A stretch of DNA of 64,000 nt from a candidate division WOR-3 bacterium (GTDB lineage: Bacteria > SDB-A), in NCBI GenBank assembly GCA_016934535.1, contig JAFGSQ010000016.1, forward strand, positions 72,216 through 136,215, read 5' to 3'. Below, one piece after another: positions 24,165 through 32,402 of the stretch. Position 1 is the stretch's first letter. Each line of letters begins with the position of its first letter. Both the position numbers and the translations under genes were made by a program. The notes beneath the pieces are model-generated. The model made no database searches. It worked only from the letters and a program-made list of their open reading frames with translations, and was not told the origin of the DNA.

Positions 24165-26009
24165 GTGCGATTTGATAAAAAATACGGATTTTTGCTTTCG
24201 TTTCTTTTTTTTATGTTGCTGAACGCGACTTTTTACCTGGCCACTGTAGCTCCGGGTCTGACGTTCATTGATTCCGGAGAACTTACCGCCTGCGGAGCGC
24301 TTTACGGCATTCCTCACCCGACGGGATATCCGCTATATTCGCTTTTTGTCAGAATTTTCATCTCTTTGACTTCCGTTTTCAAAGTTGAAGCGGATATTGC
24401 TTCAAATCTGTTTTCGGTCCTCTGCGCCTGCCTGGCGGGCGCAGTTTTGTCTTCATCCCTGCATAGAAAAACCGGTTTTATTCCGGCCCTGATTTTAGAC
24501 ATTCTCCTTTGCTTTCATCCGATCGTGTGGTCGGCGGCTACAGAAACTGAGGTTTACGCTCTTACTCTCCTTCTTTCATCAACGCTTCTCGCCGTATTTT
24601 TGAACACTCCGAAAAAGAAATACTATCTTTCTTTCTCTTTACTTCTATCTTACATGTGCGGACTTTTTTTGGGAAATCATCTCATGATAGCCGGATTTGT
24701 ATTACCTCTGCTCTTTTATTCAGCCCTGAGGCTCCAGAGAAAAAAAAGATTTTTCGCCTTTTTCGCCATTGTCGCCGCTGCAGCAGGCGCCAGCATATAT
24801 TTGACAATCTACTACAGGTCTATGTGCCCACCGCCCCTGGATTGGGGCGGGACTTCGCGAGGATTCACCCAGCTTTTTTATCACGTGACCGGAAAGCAAT
24901 ATCAGGTCTGGATGTTTTCAAAGGGTGCCCTCGGTTTCTTGTCCGCTCTTTCAAATCTTCTTAAATTTATTTTCATAAATCCGTTCGCGCCTCTTTATCT
25001 TCTCGCAGTCCCCGGGATCATGCACCTTTACAGAAAAAACAGGCCTTTACTGTTCATTCTGCTGGCGTGCTTCGGTCTCAACCTTGCCTACGCTTCCTCA
25101 TACAGCATACCGGACATATCAAGCTATATGATTCCTTCAGTAACGGTCATAGCGGTTCTCTGTGCTTTCGGATCATTTTGGCTTTTTTCAAAAAAATCCG
25201 CTCGGTTTTTTATCGCGGTGGTTTTGATCCTCGCCGTTTTTCCGATGTACAACGGATTCAGAAAAGAAGACAAAACAGGTCTTTTTCTCGCCGAGGACTA
25301 CGCTCTTTCCATACTCTCTTTTCTTCCGGAATCGTCGGTTTATCTCGTAAACTCCCCCGGGGCTCTCGCCTGGGAGGAAGTATCTCCGATCATATACTTT
25401 CAAAGCATTAAAATGCACAGAACAGACGTCACGGTAATCGACAAAGAACTTTTGCGGAGGTCGTGGTATGTGATTTGGATAAACTCTGAAAATCCTGATC
25501 TTGCGGAATCATGGCCGAATGAGTACAACAGTTTCCTGCTTCTTCTGACCGCCTGGGAGAAAGGAGACGAAGTGGACACAGGCTCTCTTCAGAATGCTTT
25601 TGAAAATTTGATTTTTGCCCTTTACAGATACGGAAAAAGCCGTGGCGGATTTTTCATTTCCAATCCGCCTTCCGGAAAGTTCACGGCACATCCCGATCAT
25701 GACCTGAGAAAATTATCCGAAGTCTCGTTTTTGCCTTACGGTTTTTTCTTCACGGACGACAGCTCGGCAGATGACTCGCATATTTGGAAATCACTGACCT
25801 TGAGGCCTGTTCCCGGAAATTTGTCCCGTAACGAAAGAGTCCTCATGATAACGGGAAACATCAAACAATCCGCCTGGAGAAAGGTTTACAGAATCAATAT
25901 GGAAAGCGGAGGGAAGTTCACTGAGAAGTCACTTCCCTACATCGAATTCATTATCAAGCTTGATCCGGAGGATACTCTGGCGTCTGGAATCATGAATCGG
26001 TTTTACTGA
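24165..26009 (+). CDS. DUF2723 membrane protein (O-mannosyltransferase-like, GT-C)
   Basis: A 614-residue multi-pass membrane protein. The N-terminal signature VAPGLTFIDSGELTACGALY and IPHPTGYPLYSLFVRIF is the DUF2723 hallmark, with the first loop acidic residues (FIDSGE) expected at the active site of GT-C transferases. About ten hydrophobic segments span residues 8-365; the rest (about 370-614) is a soluble periplasmic part. It probably moves a sugar from a polyprenyl carrier to an exported protein or lipid. GTG start with AGGGGG ribosome site. Its last 20 bases overlap rpsT on the other strand. Confidence 0.88.
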   Translation: MRFDKKYGFLLSFLFFMLLNATFYLATVAPGLTFIDSGELTACGALYGIPHPTGYPLYSLFVRIFISLTSVFKVEADIASNLFSVLCACLAGAVLSSSLHRKTGFIPALILDILLCFHPIVWSAATETEVYALTLLLSSTLLAVFLNTPKKKYYLSFSLLLSYMCGLFLGNHLMIAGFVLPLLFYSALRLQRKKRFFAFFAIVAAAAGASIYLTIYYRSMCPPPLDWGGTSRGFTQLFYHVTGKQYQVWMFSKGALGFLSALSNLLKFIFINPFAPLYLLAVPGIMHLYRKNRPLLFILLACFGLNLAYASSYSIPDISSYMIPSVTVIAVLCAFGSFWLFSKKSARFFIAVVLILAVFPMYNGFRKEDKTGLFLAEDYALSILSFLPESSVYLVNSPGALAWEEVSPIIYFQSIKMHRTDVTVIDKELLRRSWYVIWINSENPDLAESWPNEYNSFLLLLTAWEKGDEVDTGSLQNAFENLIFALYRYGKSRGGFFISNPPSGKFTAHPDHDLRKLSEVSFLPYGFFFTDDSSADDSHIWKSLTLRPVPGNLSRNERVLMITGNIKQSAWRKVYRINMESGGKFTEKSLPYIEFIIKLDPEDTLASGIMNRFY

Positions 26010-26253
26010 TTTTCGCCGCTTTCGCCATTTTGCTTTTAAGCCTGGCGGCCTTGTTTTTGTGATAGACATTCTTCTTCGCCGACTTGTCTATCAGCGAATA
26101 GGCTTTAGAGAGATTTGCTTCCTTTTCCTTTATCTCTTTTGAAGTTTTGATTTTTTTAGATACGGTCTTCACCTGGCTTTTCATGGCGCGGTTTCTCAGG
26201 TTGCTTTTCTCGTTCTGCCTTATCCTTTTTTTCTGCGATGCATGTCTCGGCAA
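25990..26253 (-). CDS. rpsT: Ribosomal protein S20
   Basis: An 87-residue, highly basic helical protein with the S20 pattern: MPRHASQKKRIRQNEKSNLR NRAMKSQVKT near the N-terminus and YHKNKAARLKSKMAKAA near the C-terminus. The start codon is TTG with a perfect AGGAGG ribosome site; rpsT of Escherichia coli also uses UUG, linked to autoregulation of S20, so this may be a conserved trait. It overlaps the 3' end of the DUF2723 gene on the plus strand by 20 bases. Confidence 0.96.
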   Translation of the reverse strand: MPRHASQKKRIRQNEKSNLRNRAMKSQVKTVSKKIKTSKEIKEKEANLSKAYSLIDKSAKKNVYHKNKAARLKSKMAKAAKISKTDS

Positions 26254-26280
26254 TTTACCTCCTATTTAAAATTTTGAATA

Positions 26281-27009
26281 TTATAATTTAATTTCGTGTT
26301 TTGTCAAATTCATAAAATATTCTTTTTCCTTCCCGCTGAGAATCCTGTATTCTCCGGGTTTCATATTCCCCAACAGCACTGCGCCGTGACGCGTTCTGAC
26401 AAGTCTTCGGACTGAAACCGAAAAAAAACCCAACATTTTTCTTATTTGCTTGTTGTATCCTGTCTTGAGAGTCAGTCTTATAATTCTTCCATCCGTTACG
26501 ACTTTCTCAAACTTCATCAGCTTTCCTTCGATATCGATGCCTTCAACGCTTTTCACGATCTCTTCCCTGTTCAACTCTCTGTCAAGAGTAGCCTCGTATT
26601 CTTTATCGCAGCCGAACGACGGATGAGATGCTCTGTGAAGGAACTGACCGTCGTCACTGATTATCATCAGCCCTTCGCTCTCTGCGTCAAGCCTTCCCGC
26701 CCATTTCCATCCTATCCCGGAGGGGAGAAGGTTTATTACACTTTTTTTTCCGGGAGCGTGCGTGCAGACGAATCCTATGGGTTTGCATAAAACGCCGTAG
26801 GAATATTTTTTATCAGGATCACCCGTGAGCTCTTTCCCGAAAACTTTTACTTTGTCGTGAGACAAAATGTTCTGCCCCAAAACGGCTTTTTTCCCGTTGA
26901 CAAGTATTTTACCTTCCGAGATCAGAAAATCCGCTTTTCTTCTGCTCGCGACGAATCCCTCAATGACAAGAAAGCGGTTGAGCCTCAATTTATATTTCTC
27001 AGAATACAA
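26281..27009 (-). CDS. rluB: rRNA pseudouridine synthase, RsuA/RluB type
   Basis: A 242-residue enzyme with an N-terminal S4 RNA-binding domain (LRLNRFLVIEGFVASRRKAD, about residues 8-60) and a catalytic domain with the AGRLDAESEGLMIISDDG motif containing the catalytic Asp, plus GYNKQIRKMLGFF and RRLVRTRHGAV. It isomerises a uridine in 23S (RluB) or 16S (RsuA) rRNA; linkage to scpB favours RluB. The TTG at 27009 overlaps the end of the CofE-like gene by 25 bases; an in-frame TTG at 26988 is an alternative. Confidence 0.9.
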   Translation of the reverse strand: MYSEKYKLRLNRFLVIEGFVASRRKADFLISEGKILVNGKKAVLGQNILSHDKVKVFGKELTGDPDKKYSYGVLCKPIGFVCTHAPGKKSVINLLPSGIGWKWAGRLDAESEGLMIISDDGQFLHRASHPSFGCDKEYEATLDRELNREEIVKSVEGIDIEGKLMKFEKVVTDGRIIRLTLKTGYNKQIRKMLGFFSVSVRRLVRTRHGAVLLGNMKPGEYRILSGKEKEYFMNLTKHEIKL

Positions 27010-27671
27010 AACGGCGTCATTTCAGCACCCTGCCCCATGGGATTATCTTTCATCGCCGACGAGAGTCTTTTCCTGTCAATACCATCGGAAGCTCCGAGAA
27101 CCCAACTGCCTCCTATATCGTTTATGTCCATGACGGCTACTTCCACAGCGAATTTGGAAGCCAGGGCGCGGGCGTTCTCTTCCGGATCCAAAGGACCTTT
27201 GATTACGCATTTGGTGTAAGGTTCGACAGGAGAAGTGAAAGCGGCGTCAACTGTCGCCGCCTGTTTGCCTGCCACCATGTAAAACATTCCCTTTTTCCCT
27301 AAAATTTTTGTGACACCGCCTGCCACCGCCGCTGCAATGATTCTAATAGCACCCGTTTCGTCTATGGCGCACTGCATGCTGGTCGGGCTCCTGAGTCCTA
27401 TGCCGTAAGGGACTTTGCCGACCAATCTCCACATGACTCGGGCGAGAAATCCGACCTTTATCTCATCGACAGGCACAGCCCTGCCCTGAGTTATCGCCAA
27501 AACGCTCTCAGCGATTACGAGGCAATCGCCTTTTTTAAGATGTCTTCCGGCGTACCTGTTGACGGCTTTACTAATGTGCATCTTCTCCGTGATCAAATCT
27601 GTCTTTACAAGAAATCTTCTGTAGCCTTTTTTGGACTTTACTTCTTTAATATTTCCTGAAATTAATTTCAA
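26985..27671 (-). CDS. CofE-like (F420-0:gamma-glutamyl ligase family) protein
   Basis: A 228-residue protein of the F420_ligase fold. Blocks such as LKKGDCLVIAESVLAITQGR, GIGLRSPTSMQCAIDETG and DINDIGGSWVLGASDGI match bacterial CofE-like proteins. True CofE adds glutamate to coenzyme F420-0, but no other F420 gene is visible here, and many such homologues in bacteria without F420 are of unknown substrate. The TTG start overlaps the scpB stop (TTGA at 27668-27671), so it is coupled with scpB and rluB. Confidence 0.82.
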   Translation of the reverse strand: MKLISGNIKEVKSKKGYRRFLVKTDLITEKMHISKAVNRYAGRHLKKGDCLVIAESVLAITQGRAVPVDEIKVGFLARVMWRLVGKVPYGIGLRSPTSMQCAIDETGAIRIIAAAVAGGVTKILGKKGMFYMVAGKQAATVDAAFTSPVEPYTKCVIKGPLDPEENARALASKFAVEVAVMDINDIGGSWVLGASDGIDRKRLSSAMKDNPMGQGAEMTPFCILRNIN

Positions 27672-28210
27672 CTCTGTGCCGCGATTTCATCCATCGAAGG
27701 CAGGTCTTCGACAGAATTGAGCTGAAAAAATCTCAAAAATTCCTTTGTAGTCGAATAAAGAGTGGGTTTCCCGGGAGAATCAGCTCTCCCTGCCGCGTGG
27801 ATCAGGTTCCTTTCCAACAGCGTTTTTACGGGGCTGTCACAGCTTACGCCTCTTATCTTTTCGATTTCGGCTTTCGTCACGGGTTGTCTGTAAGCTACCA
27901 CAGCGAGGGTTTCCAAGGCTGACTGGGTAAGTCTGGATTCTCTTGTCCTGTCGAGTTTCGACACCAGCTCCGCGTACTGCGGTCTCGTGTACATCTGATA
28001 ACCGCCGGCTATTTCCAGAATGTGAAAAGACCTTTTTGTAGAATCGTAGAAATCGTTAAGAAAAGTCACTGCAGTTTTTATCTCCCTTATCTGTGCGTCG
28101 TCGATGATGTTTTTCAGTTTTTCCACTCCGACGGGCAATTCCGAGGTCATGAGGACGGCTTCGACCATCCGTGAAATTTCAAGAATTCTATCTTCGCTTG
28201 TGTTATCCAA
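27668..28210 (-). CDS. scpB: Segregation and condensation protein B
   Basis: A 180-residue winged-helix protein that binds ScpA and the SMC complex in chromosome segregation. Typical blocks are ISRMVEAVLMTSELPVGVEK, RSFHILEIAGGYQMYTRPQY, LTQSALETLAVVAYRQPVTK and IRGVSCDSPVKTLLERNLI. The TTG at 28210 is chosen because it has a GGAGG ribosome site and the typical short N-terminus; the frame is open to an ATG at 28279 but that extension (with YYLYSFIYGG) is atypical. scpA is not in the window. Confidence 0.92.
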   Translation of the reverse strand: MDNTSEDRILEISRMVEAVLMTSELPVGVEKLKNIIDDAQIREIKTAVTFLNDFYDSTKRSFHILEIAGGYQMYTRPQYAELVSKLDRTRESRLTQSALETLAVVAYRQPVTKAEIEKIRGVSCDSPVKTLLERNLIHAAGRADSPGKPTLYSTTKEFLRFFQLNSVEDLPSMDEIAAQS

Positions 28211-28370
28211 ATTTCCTCCGTAAATGAAAGAATACAAATAGTATTTTACATTATTTGTGTCAATAAAAAAAATATTCATGCACGCTTTATGTGCTCAAAT
28301 TTTCAGATTCCAAGATACTGAAAAATATTATTTCTCTTCATTTCGTAACATAAGAAAATATTTTATTTTA

Positions 28371-28384
28371 GGCACGCTTGTTGC
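28371..28384 (+). promoter_or_regulatory. Sigma-54 (RpoN)-type promoter
   Basis: The sequence TAGGCACGCTTGTTGCTA has the GG at 28371-28372 and GC at 28383-28384 exactly 10 bases apart, matching the -24/-12 consensus (TGGCACG-N4-TTGC) apart from an A instead of T before GG. Transcription would begin near 28396, giving a leader of about 68 bases before the ATG at 28464. An enhancer-binding activator site cannot be identified by eye. Confidence 0.6.
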
Positions 28385-28463
28385 TAATTATGAAATAAAA
28401 TGGAGTTGAATTTTGGACGGTAAAAGATTAGAATTTAACACAAATAAATGTAAGGAGGAAAAA

Positions 28464-28892
28464 ATGAAGAAACTGACGATGTTGGCGATTTTGACAGCTG
28501 TTTTGTTTTCCACTGCATGGGCTAAACCCGCTACATCGAGTGAAGTGACTTTCGACTGGGCGGCTCTTTTTGTCATTGAAAGCGGCATTGACGACGTTGA
28601 AGCAGACGACGACTGGCTTCTCGATAATGACAGAGACGGCGGCTATGTTTACGAGACTCTGGCTTCACTGGTTTTCAGCTGGGATGAAGTCTCGGGCGGA
28701 GACTGGAACATACAGTTCAGAGTTAACGACGCCAACGGTGACGATATTTGGTCTGACGTCTTCTATTTCGGTTCTTCCGATGATTACAAAATTCAGAAAT
28801 GGGAATTTGACGTAGACTATACAGGTACTTACGACGTTTATGTCTATATAAACGGTTACGAATGGTACCACGGAACTTTTGAATCCAAGTAA
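28464..28892 (+). CDS. Small secreted acidic beta-rich protein, hypothetical
   Basis: A 142-residue protein with a clear Sec signal peptide (MKKLTMLAILTAVLFSTAWA, cleaved about residue 20) and a mature part very rich in Asp, Glu, Trp and Tyr (DDVEADDDWLLDNDRDGGYV; YGSSDDYKIQKWEFDV; YTGTYDVYVYINGYEWYHG). It is probably an all-beta fold of about 120 residues, with calcium-binding Asp clusters possible. The ATG at 28464 has AAGGAGG at proper spacing; an earlier in-frame ATG at 28413 does not. It is preceded by a sigma-54-like promoter and followed by a hairpin terminator, so it is a single-gene unit. No family recognised. Confidence 0.8.
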   Translation: MKKLTMLAILTAVLFSTAWAKPATSSEVTFDWAALFVIESGIDDVEADDDWLLDNDRDGGYVYETLASLVFSWDEVSGGDWNIQFRVNDANGDDIWSDVFYFGSSDDYKIQKWEFDVDYTGTYDVYVYINGYEWYHGTFESK

Positions 28893-28898
28893 ATTTCT

Positions 28899-28921
28899 GG
28901 CGGCGCTCAGGCGCCGCCATT
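28899..28921 (+). terminator. Hairpin terminator between convergent genes
   Basis: Perfect 8-bp GC stem GGCGGCGC (28899-28906) and GCGCCGCC (28911-28918) with loop TCAG, followed by ATTTTA on the plus strand and, reading the minus strand, by AGAAATTT. It serves the secreted-protein gene and probably also murA on the other strand. Confidence 0.75.
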
Positions 28922-30202
28922 TTAAACTCTCTTAATTTTCAGGCCAAGATCAGACAATCTTCTGTCTATGTTCTCGTAACCCCTGTCTATCTGATGGGCG
29001 TTGCTTATCACGCTTTTTCCTTCGGCAATTGAAGCCGCTATGAGAAGCGCCATCCCGGCTCTTATATCGGGACTCGACATGTATTGAGCCCTGAGTTTTG
29101 AAGGTCCTGTGATGACGGCTCTGTGTGGGTCGCAGAGAACTATTTTTGCACCCATCGACACGAGTTTGTCTACGAAGAACATCCTGCTTTCAAACATCTT
29201 CTCAAAAACAAGCACAGTTCCGCGCGAACCGGTTGCAGTGACAAGAGCAATGCTGGTAAGATCCGCCGGGAATCCGGGCCACGGACCGTCTGAAACCGTC
29301 GGTATCGCGTCTCCGAAATCAGTTTTTACGGCGAGTTCCTGGTTTTCAGGAACAGTGAGAATTCCGTCTTTGAACTCCGTTTCAATTCCGAGTTTTCTGA
29401 AACTTATCAAAACCGGTTCAACGTGATCTTTCTGAAGCGAGTCTATTTCAATTCTCCCGCCAGTAAGAGCCGCAAGAGCGACTACGCTGCCTGTTTCGAT
29501 ATAGTCGGGGCTTATTTCGGCCTCCGCTCCGTGAAGAGAGCCTTCACCCGTTATTTCAAGCCTGTTGGTTGAAATTCCCGATATAGAAGAACCCATTTTT
29601 ACAAGCATTCCGCAAAGATCCTGAACGTGCGGTTCACACGCGGCGTTTTTTATCAAGGTCGTGCCTGAGGCGAGAGAAGCCGCCATCAAAGCGTTTTCAG
29701 TACCCGTCACGCTCGGTTCATCGAGGAAGATCTCCCGGCCCATGAGTTTCTTCTCTGCTTTGAGAACATAAGCCGATCCGTCCCATTCTATTTTTGCCCC
29801 CATAGATCCCAGAGAAACGAAATGAGTGTCCAGTCTTCTTCTGCCTATCACATCTCCTCCCGGGGGAGGGAATCTCACGTATCCGTTGCGCGCCAAAAAA
29901 GGACCGGCCAGCAAAATGGATGCTCTTATCTTTGAACAGATTTCCGGATCGAGATCGAAATTGGTTATGCGGCGCGAATTCAATCTCAGCACGCCGTCTC
30001 CTTCCCATTCGCATTCTGCGCCTGCCAAACGAAGAAGATCTATCATGTACTGAACGTCTCTTATTACAGGCACATTTTTCAGCGTGACCTCTTCTTCAGT
30101 CAGGCAAGCCGCTGCGATCATAGGCAGAGCGGCGTTTTTGTTTCCTTTGGGTTTGAAAAAGCCTTCAATCTTTGAAGGGCCTGTGATTTCGAATGAATCC
30201 AT
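28922..30202 (-). CDS. murA: UDP-N-acetylglucosamine enolpyruvyltransferase, Cys-to-Asp variant
   Basis: A 426-residue enzyme that adds enolpyruvate to UDP-GlcNAc, the first committed step of peptidoglycan synthesis. Catalytic Lys22 is in GNKNAALP, and FPADL contains the expected general-base Asp. The fosfomycin-target loop, PGGCTIGARP in Escherichia coli, reads PPGGDVIGRRRLD here: Cys is replaced by Asp117. Known MurA proteins with Asp at this site (for example in mycobacteria and chlamydiae) are active and resist fosfomycin. Last gene of the long minus-strand block; its start shares one base with the mscS stop. Confidence 0.96.
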   Translation of the reverse strand: MDSFEITGPSKIEGFFKPKGNKNAALPMIAAACLTEEEVTLKNVPVIRDVQYMIDLLRLAGAECEWEGDGVLRLNSRRITNFDLDPEICSKIRASILLAGPFLARNGYVRFPPPGGDVIGRRRLDTHFVSLGSMGAKIEWDGSAYVLKAEKKLMGREIFLDEPSVTGTENALMAASLASGTTLIKNAACEPHVQDLCGMLVKMGSSISGISTNRLEITGEGSLHGAEAEISPDYIETGSVVALAALTGGRIEIDSLQKDHVEPVLISFRKLGIETEFKDGILTVPENQELAVKTDFGDAIPTVSDGPWPGFPADLTSIALVTATGSRGTVLVFEKMFESRMFFVDKLVSMGAKIVLCDPHRAVITGPSKLRAQYMSSPDIRAGMALLIAASIAEGKSVISNAHQIDRGYENIDRRLSDLGLKIKRV

Positions 30203-31233
30203 TATGATTCACCGTTTTCGTGTTTTTCCAGATGGATAGTCTGGGTCGGATAGGCAAATTCAATTCCCGATTCACTCAGAAGCTCGAATGTTTTTGAGTT
30301 GATCCTCTGTTTAACGTCCATGTACTTCAAATAATCTCCTCCTTCGATGAAATATATCGCTTCGAAAACAAGCCCCCAATCGGAAAAAGAACCGAAATGA
30401 GATCTGTCGTATATCGATCCTTCGGTATCTTCAATAGCTTTTTTAATCAGATCAGGTATTTCTTTGAGCTTTGCGAGCTGAGTTTCGTATTTGACCTGAA
30501 TATTGAAAACGACTCTCCTTCTTTCCATTTCCGAGTAGTTTTTTATCACTGATTCGGCGAGAAATGTGTTTGAAAAAATCAGTTTCTCCCCGCTTATACT
30601 GGTCAGTCGCGTGCTCTTAATGCCTATTCGTTCAACGATTCCTTTGAAATCCCCGACCGTTATGAAATCACCTATGACAAAAGGTCTGTCGGTCACGATA
30701 ACGAAATAGTTGAAAAGGTCTCTCAATACGGCTTGAGCGGCAAGAGCCACAGCCACTCCTCCGATTCCGAGACCTGCCAGAAGAGTGTTTATGTCGAAAC
30801 CGAAATTGTCGAGGACGAACAATAATCCCGCGGACCAGAGGGCAACTTTGACAAAAGGCATTAGCGGGATCTTGGCGGCGCCCGTTTTTGTATCTCCGTC
30901 GTAGGATCTTTTCAGGAAATAGGAAACCGCGAAAATCAGAAATCTGACAACGAGAATAATGGCTGCGACTAAAGATGTTTTATCTATAACTCTGCAGACC
31001 GTTTCAGGAAAGGAAAGAAATCTGAGACCAGCATACAGAACCAGAAAATACAAGACAGGGAAAAAGTGCTTCTTCAGCGTCTCTGATAAAAAACCTCTGT
31101 TTTCGTCCTTTTTTCTGAATATTATTCTCGAGGAGACTGCAAGCAGCATTGAAAGGACAACAACAAAAGACAGTGCTGAAAAATAAGCAAGAACCGGATT
31201 TCCGAAACAGTTTCGGTTCAAAAATTCAGTCAA
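30202..31233 (-). CDS. MscS-family mechanosensitive channel
   Basis: A 343-residue protein with about five hydrophobic segments (roughly residues 15-185), then the MscS pore and beta domain: AGLGIGGVAVALAAQAVLRDLFNYFVI, RPFVIGDFITVGDFKGIVERI and RLTSISGEKLIFSNTFLAESVIKNYS. It should act as a small-conductance osmotic release valve. Start assignment is uncertain: the TTG at 31233 overlaps the adenosine deaminase stop by 8 bases and is preferred; a further TTG at 31281 overlaps it more. The C-terminal residues are Glu- and His-rich. Confidence 0.88.
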   Translation of the reverse strand: MTEFLNRNCFGNPVLAYFSALSFVVVLSMLLAVSSRIIFRKKDENRGFLSETLKKHFFPVLYFLVLYAGLRFLSFPETVCRVIDKTSLVAAIILVVRFLIFAVSYFLKRSYDGDTKTGAAKIPLMPFVKVALWSAGLLFVLDNFGFDINTLLAGLGIGGVAVALAAQAVLRDLFNYFVIVTDRPFVIGDFITVGDFKGIVERIGIKSTRLTSISGEKLIFSNTFLAESVIKNYSEMERRRVVFNIQVKYETQLAKLKEIPDLIKKAIEDTEGSIYDRSHFGSFSDWGLVFEAIYFIEGGDYLKYMDVKQRINSKTFELLSESGIEFAYPTQTIHLEKHENGES

Positions 31234-32398
31234 ATTTGTCTCTTTTGCAGTTTTCGAGAAGCGATTGTCTGATCTCTTCAAATCCGGGTTTTATAATCTT
31301 GTATATCAGGTGGTTTCTCTGCCTGTAAGGTAAAAAAGCCGACTTCATCGCGTTTACAGTCAATTTTTCGAGGTCTTTCATCGTCAGTCCGTAATGCTCC
31401 ACGGCTTTTAAAAATTCACCGCTCATCGTCGTCTCGCTCATCAGAGTGTTGTCCGTATTGACAAAAACCCTGTACTCCATTTCGTGAAAATGCTTAAAGG
31501 GATGTTTTTCGTAAGATTCCGCGGCTTTAGTCTGGACGTTCGAAGAAAGGCAGACTTCGAGGGGAATCCTGTGATCGAGAACGTAACTCGCCACGGATCC
31601 GATTTTCTCGACTTTTCCTTCCGGTGAAATAATCATGTCTTCGATAAGCTTAGTGCCGTGACCTATCCTGTGAGCTCCGCAGTATTGGAGAGCCTGCCAG
31701 ATCGAATCTACTCCGAATCCTTCCCCCGCATGGATAGTGATGTTGAAATTGGCCTTTTTGCAGTAATTAAAGGCATCCAGATGTTCTTTTGCCGGATAAC
31801 CGGCCTCTTCTCCCGCCAGATCGAAACCGACAACCCCCTTGTCCCTGAACCTGACGGCAAGCCTGGCTGTTTCAAGAGAGTCTTTTCTGTGCCTCATCGC
31901 GCAGATTATAAGACCCCATGAGCAATTGTACTTTTTGCCGGCTTCTTCGAATCCGGAGAGGACTGCATCGACTATTTCATCCTCGCCGAGGCCTTTTTCC
32001 GTGTGAAGAACCGGCGCGAATCTCAATTCGCTGTAAACCACGCCGTCTCTGACATTGTCCTCTATGACCTCAAAAGCTGCTCTTTGAAGATCTTCGGAAG
32101 TCTGAAGCACCGAAGTCGTAATGCCGAAACCCTCCAGATACAAGGAAAGGGATCCTCTTCTCGCTCCTCTTTGAAAATACGATCTGAGTTCTTCGGATTC
32201 GTAATGAGGAAGCTCGATGCCGTTCTTTTTTGCGAGCTCTATGATGGTCTGCGGTCTCAGGCTCCCGTCAATGTGCTGGTGCAGATCCACTTTGGGAAGA
32301 GCTCTGACAATGTCATAGGAGAGAATGCTTTTCGGATGAATTTCTTTCTTGCAGTCCTTGTCCCATGTTGAATAGTTGAAATTTCTCGTTTTGAACAT
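31226..32398 (-). CDS. add: Adenosine deaminase family protein
   Basis: A 390-residue metal-dependent deaminase that converts adenosine to inosine, or a related purine compound. Zn ligands appear in LPKVDLHQHIDGSLRPQT and ITIHAGEGFGVDSIWQA (HAGE), the acidic site in RIGHGTKLIED, and the C-terminal metal Asp in VFVNTDNTLMSET. NTDN stands where most adenosine deaminases have NTDD or NTDE, a modest variation that may alter specificity. Length is above the bacterial average because of a 30-residue N-terminal extension. Ribosome site GAGGTG just after the cpoB stop. Confidence 0.9.
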   Translation of the reverse strand: MFKTRNFNYSTWDKDCKKEIHPKSILSYDIVRALPKVDLHQHIDGSLRPQTIIELAKKNGIELPHYESEELRSYFQRGARRGSLSLYLEGFGITTSVLQTSEDLQRAAFEVIEDNVRDGVVYSELRFAPVLHTEKGLGEDEIVDAVLSGFEEAGKKYNCSWGLIICAMRHRKDSLETARLAVRFRDKGVVGFDLAGEEAGYPAKEHLDAFNYCKKANFNITIHAGEGFGVDSIWQALQYCGAHRIGHGTKLIEDMIISPEGKVEKIGSVASYVLDHRIPLEVCLSSNVQTKAAESYEKHPFKHFHEMEYRVFVNTDNTLMSETTMSGEFLKAVEHYGLTMKDLEKLTVNAMKSAFLPYRQRNHLIYKIIKPGFEEIRQSLLENCKRDKFD

Positions 32399-32402
32399 TT
32401 TT

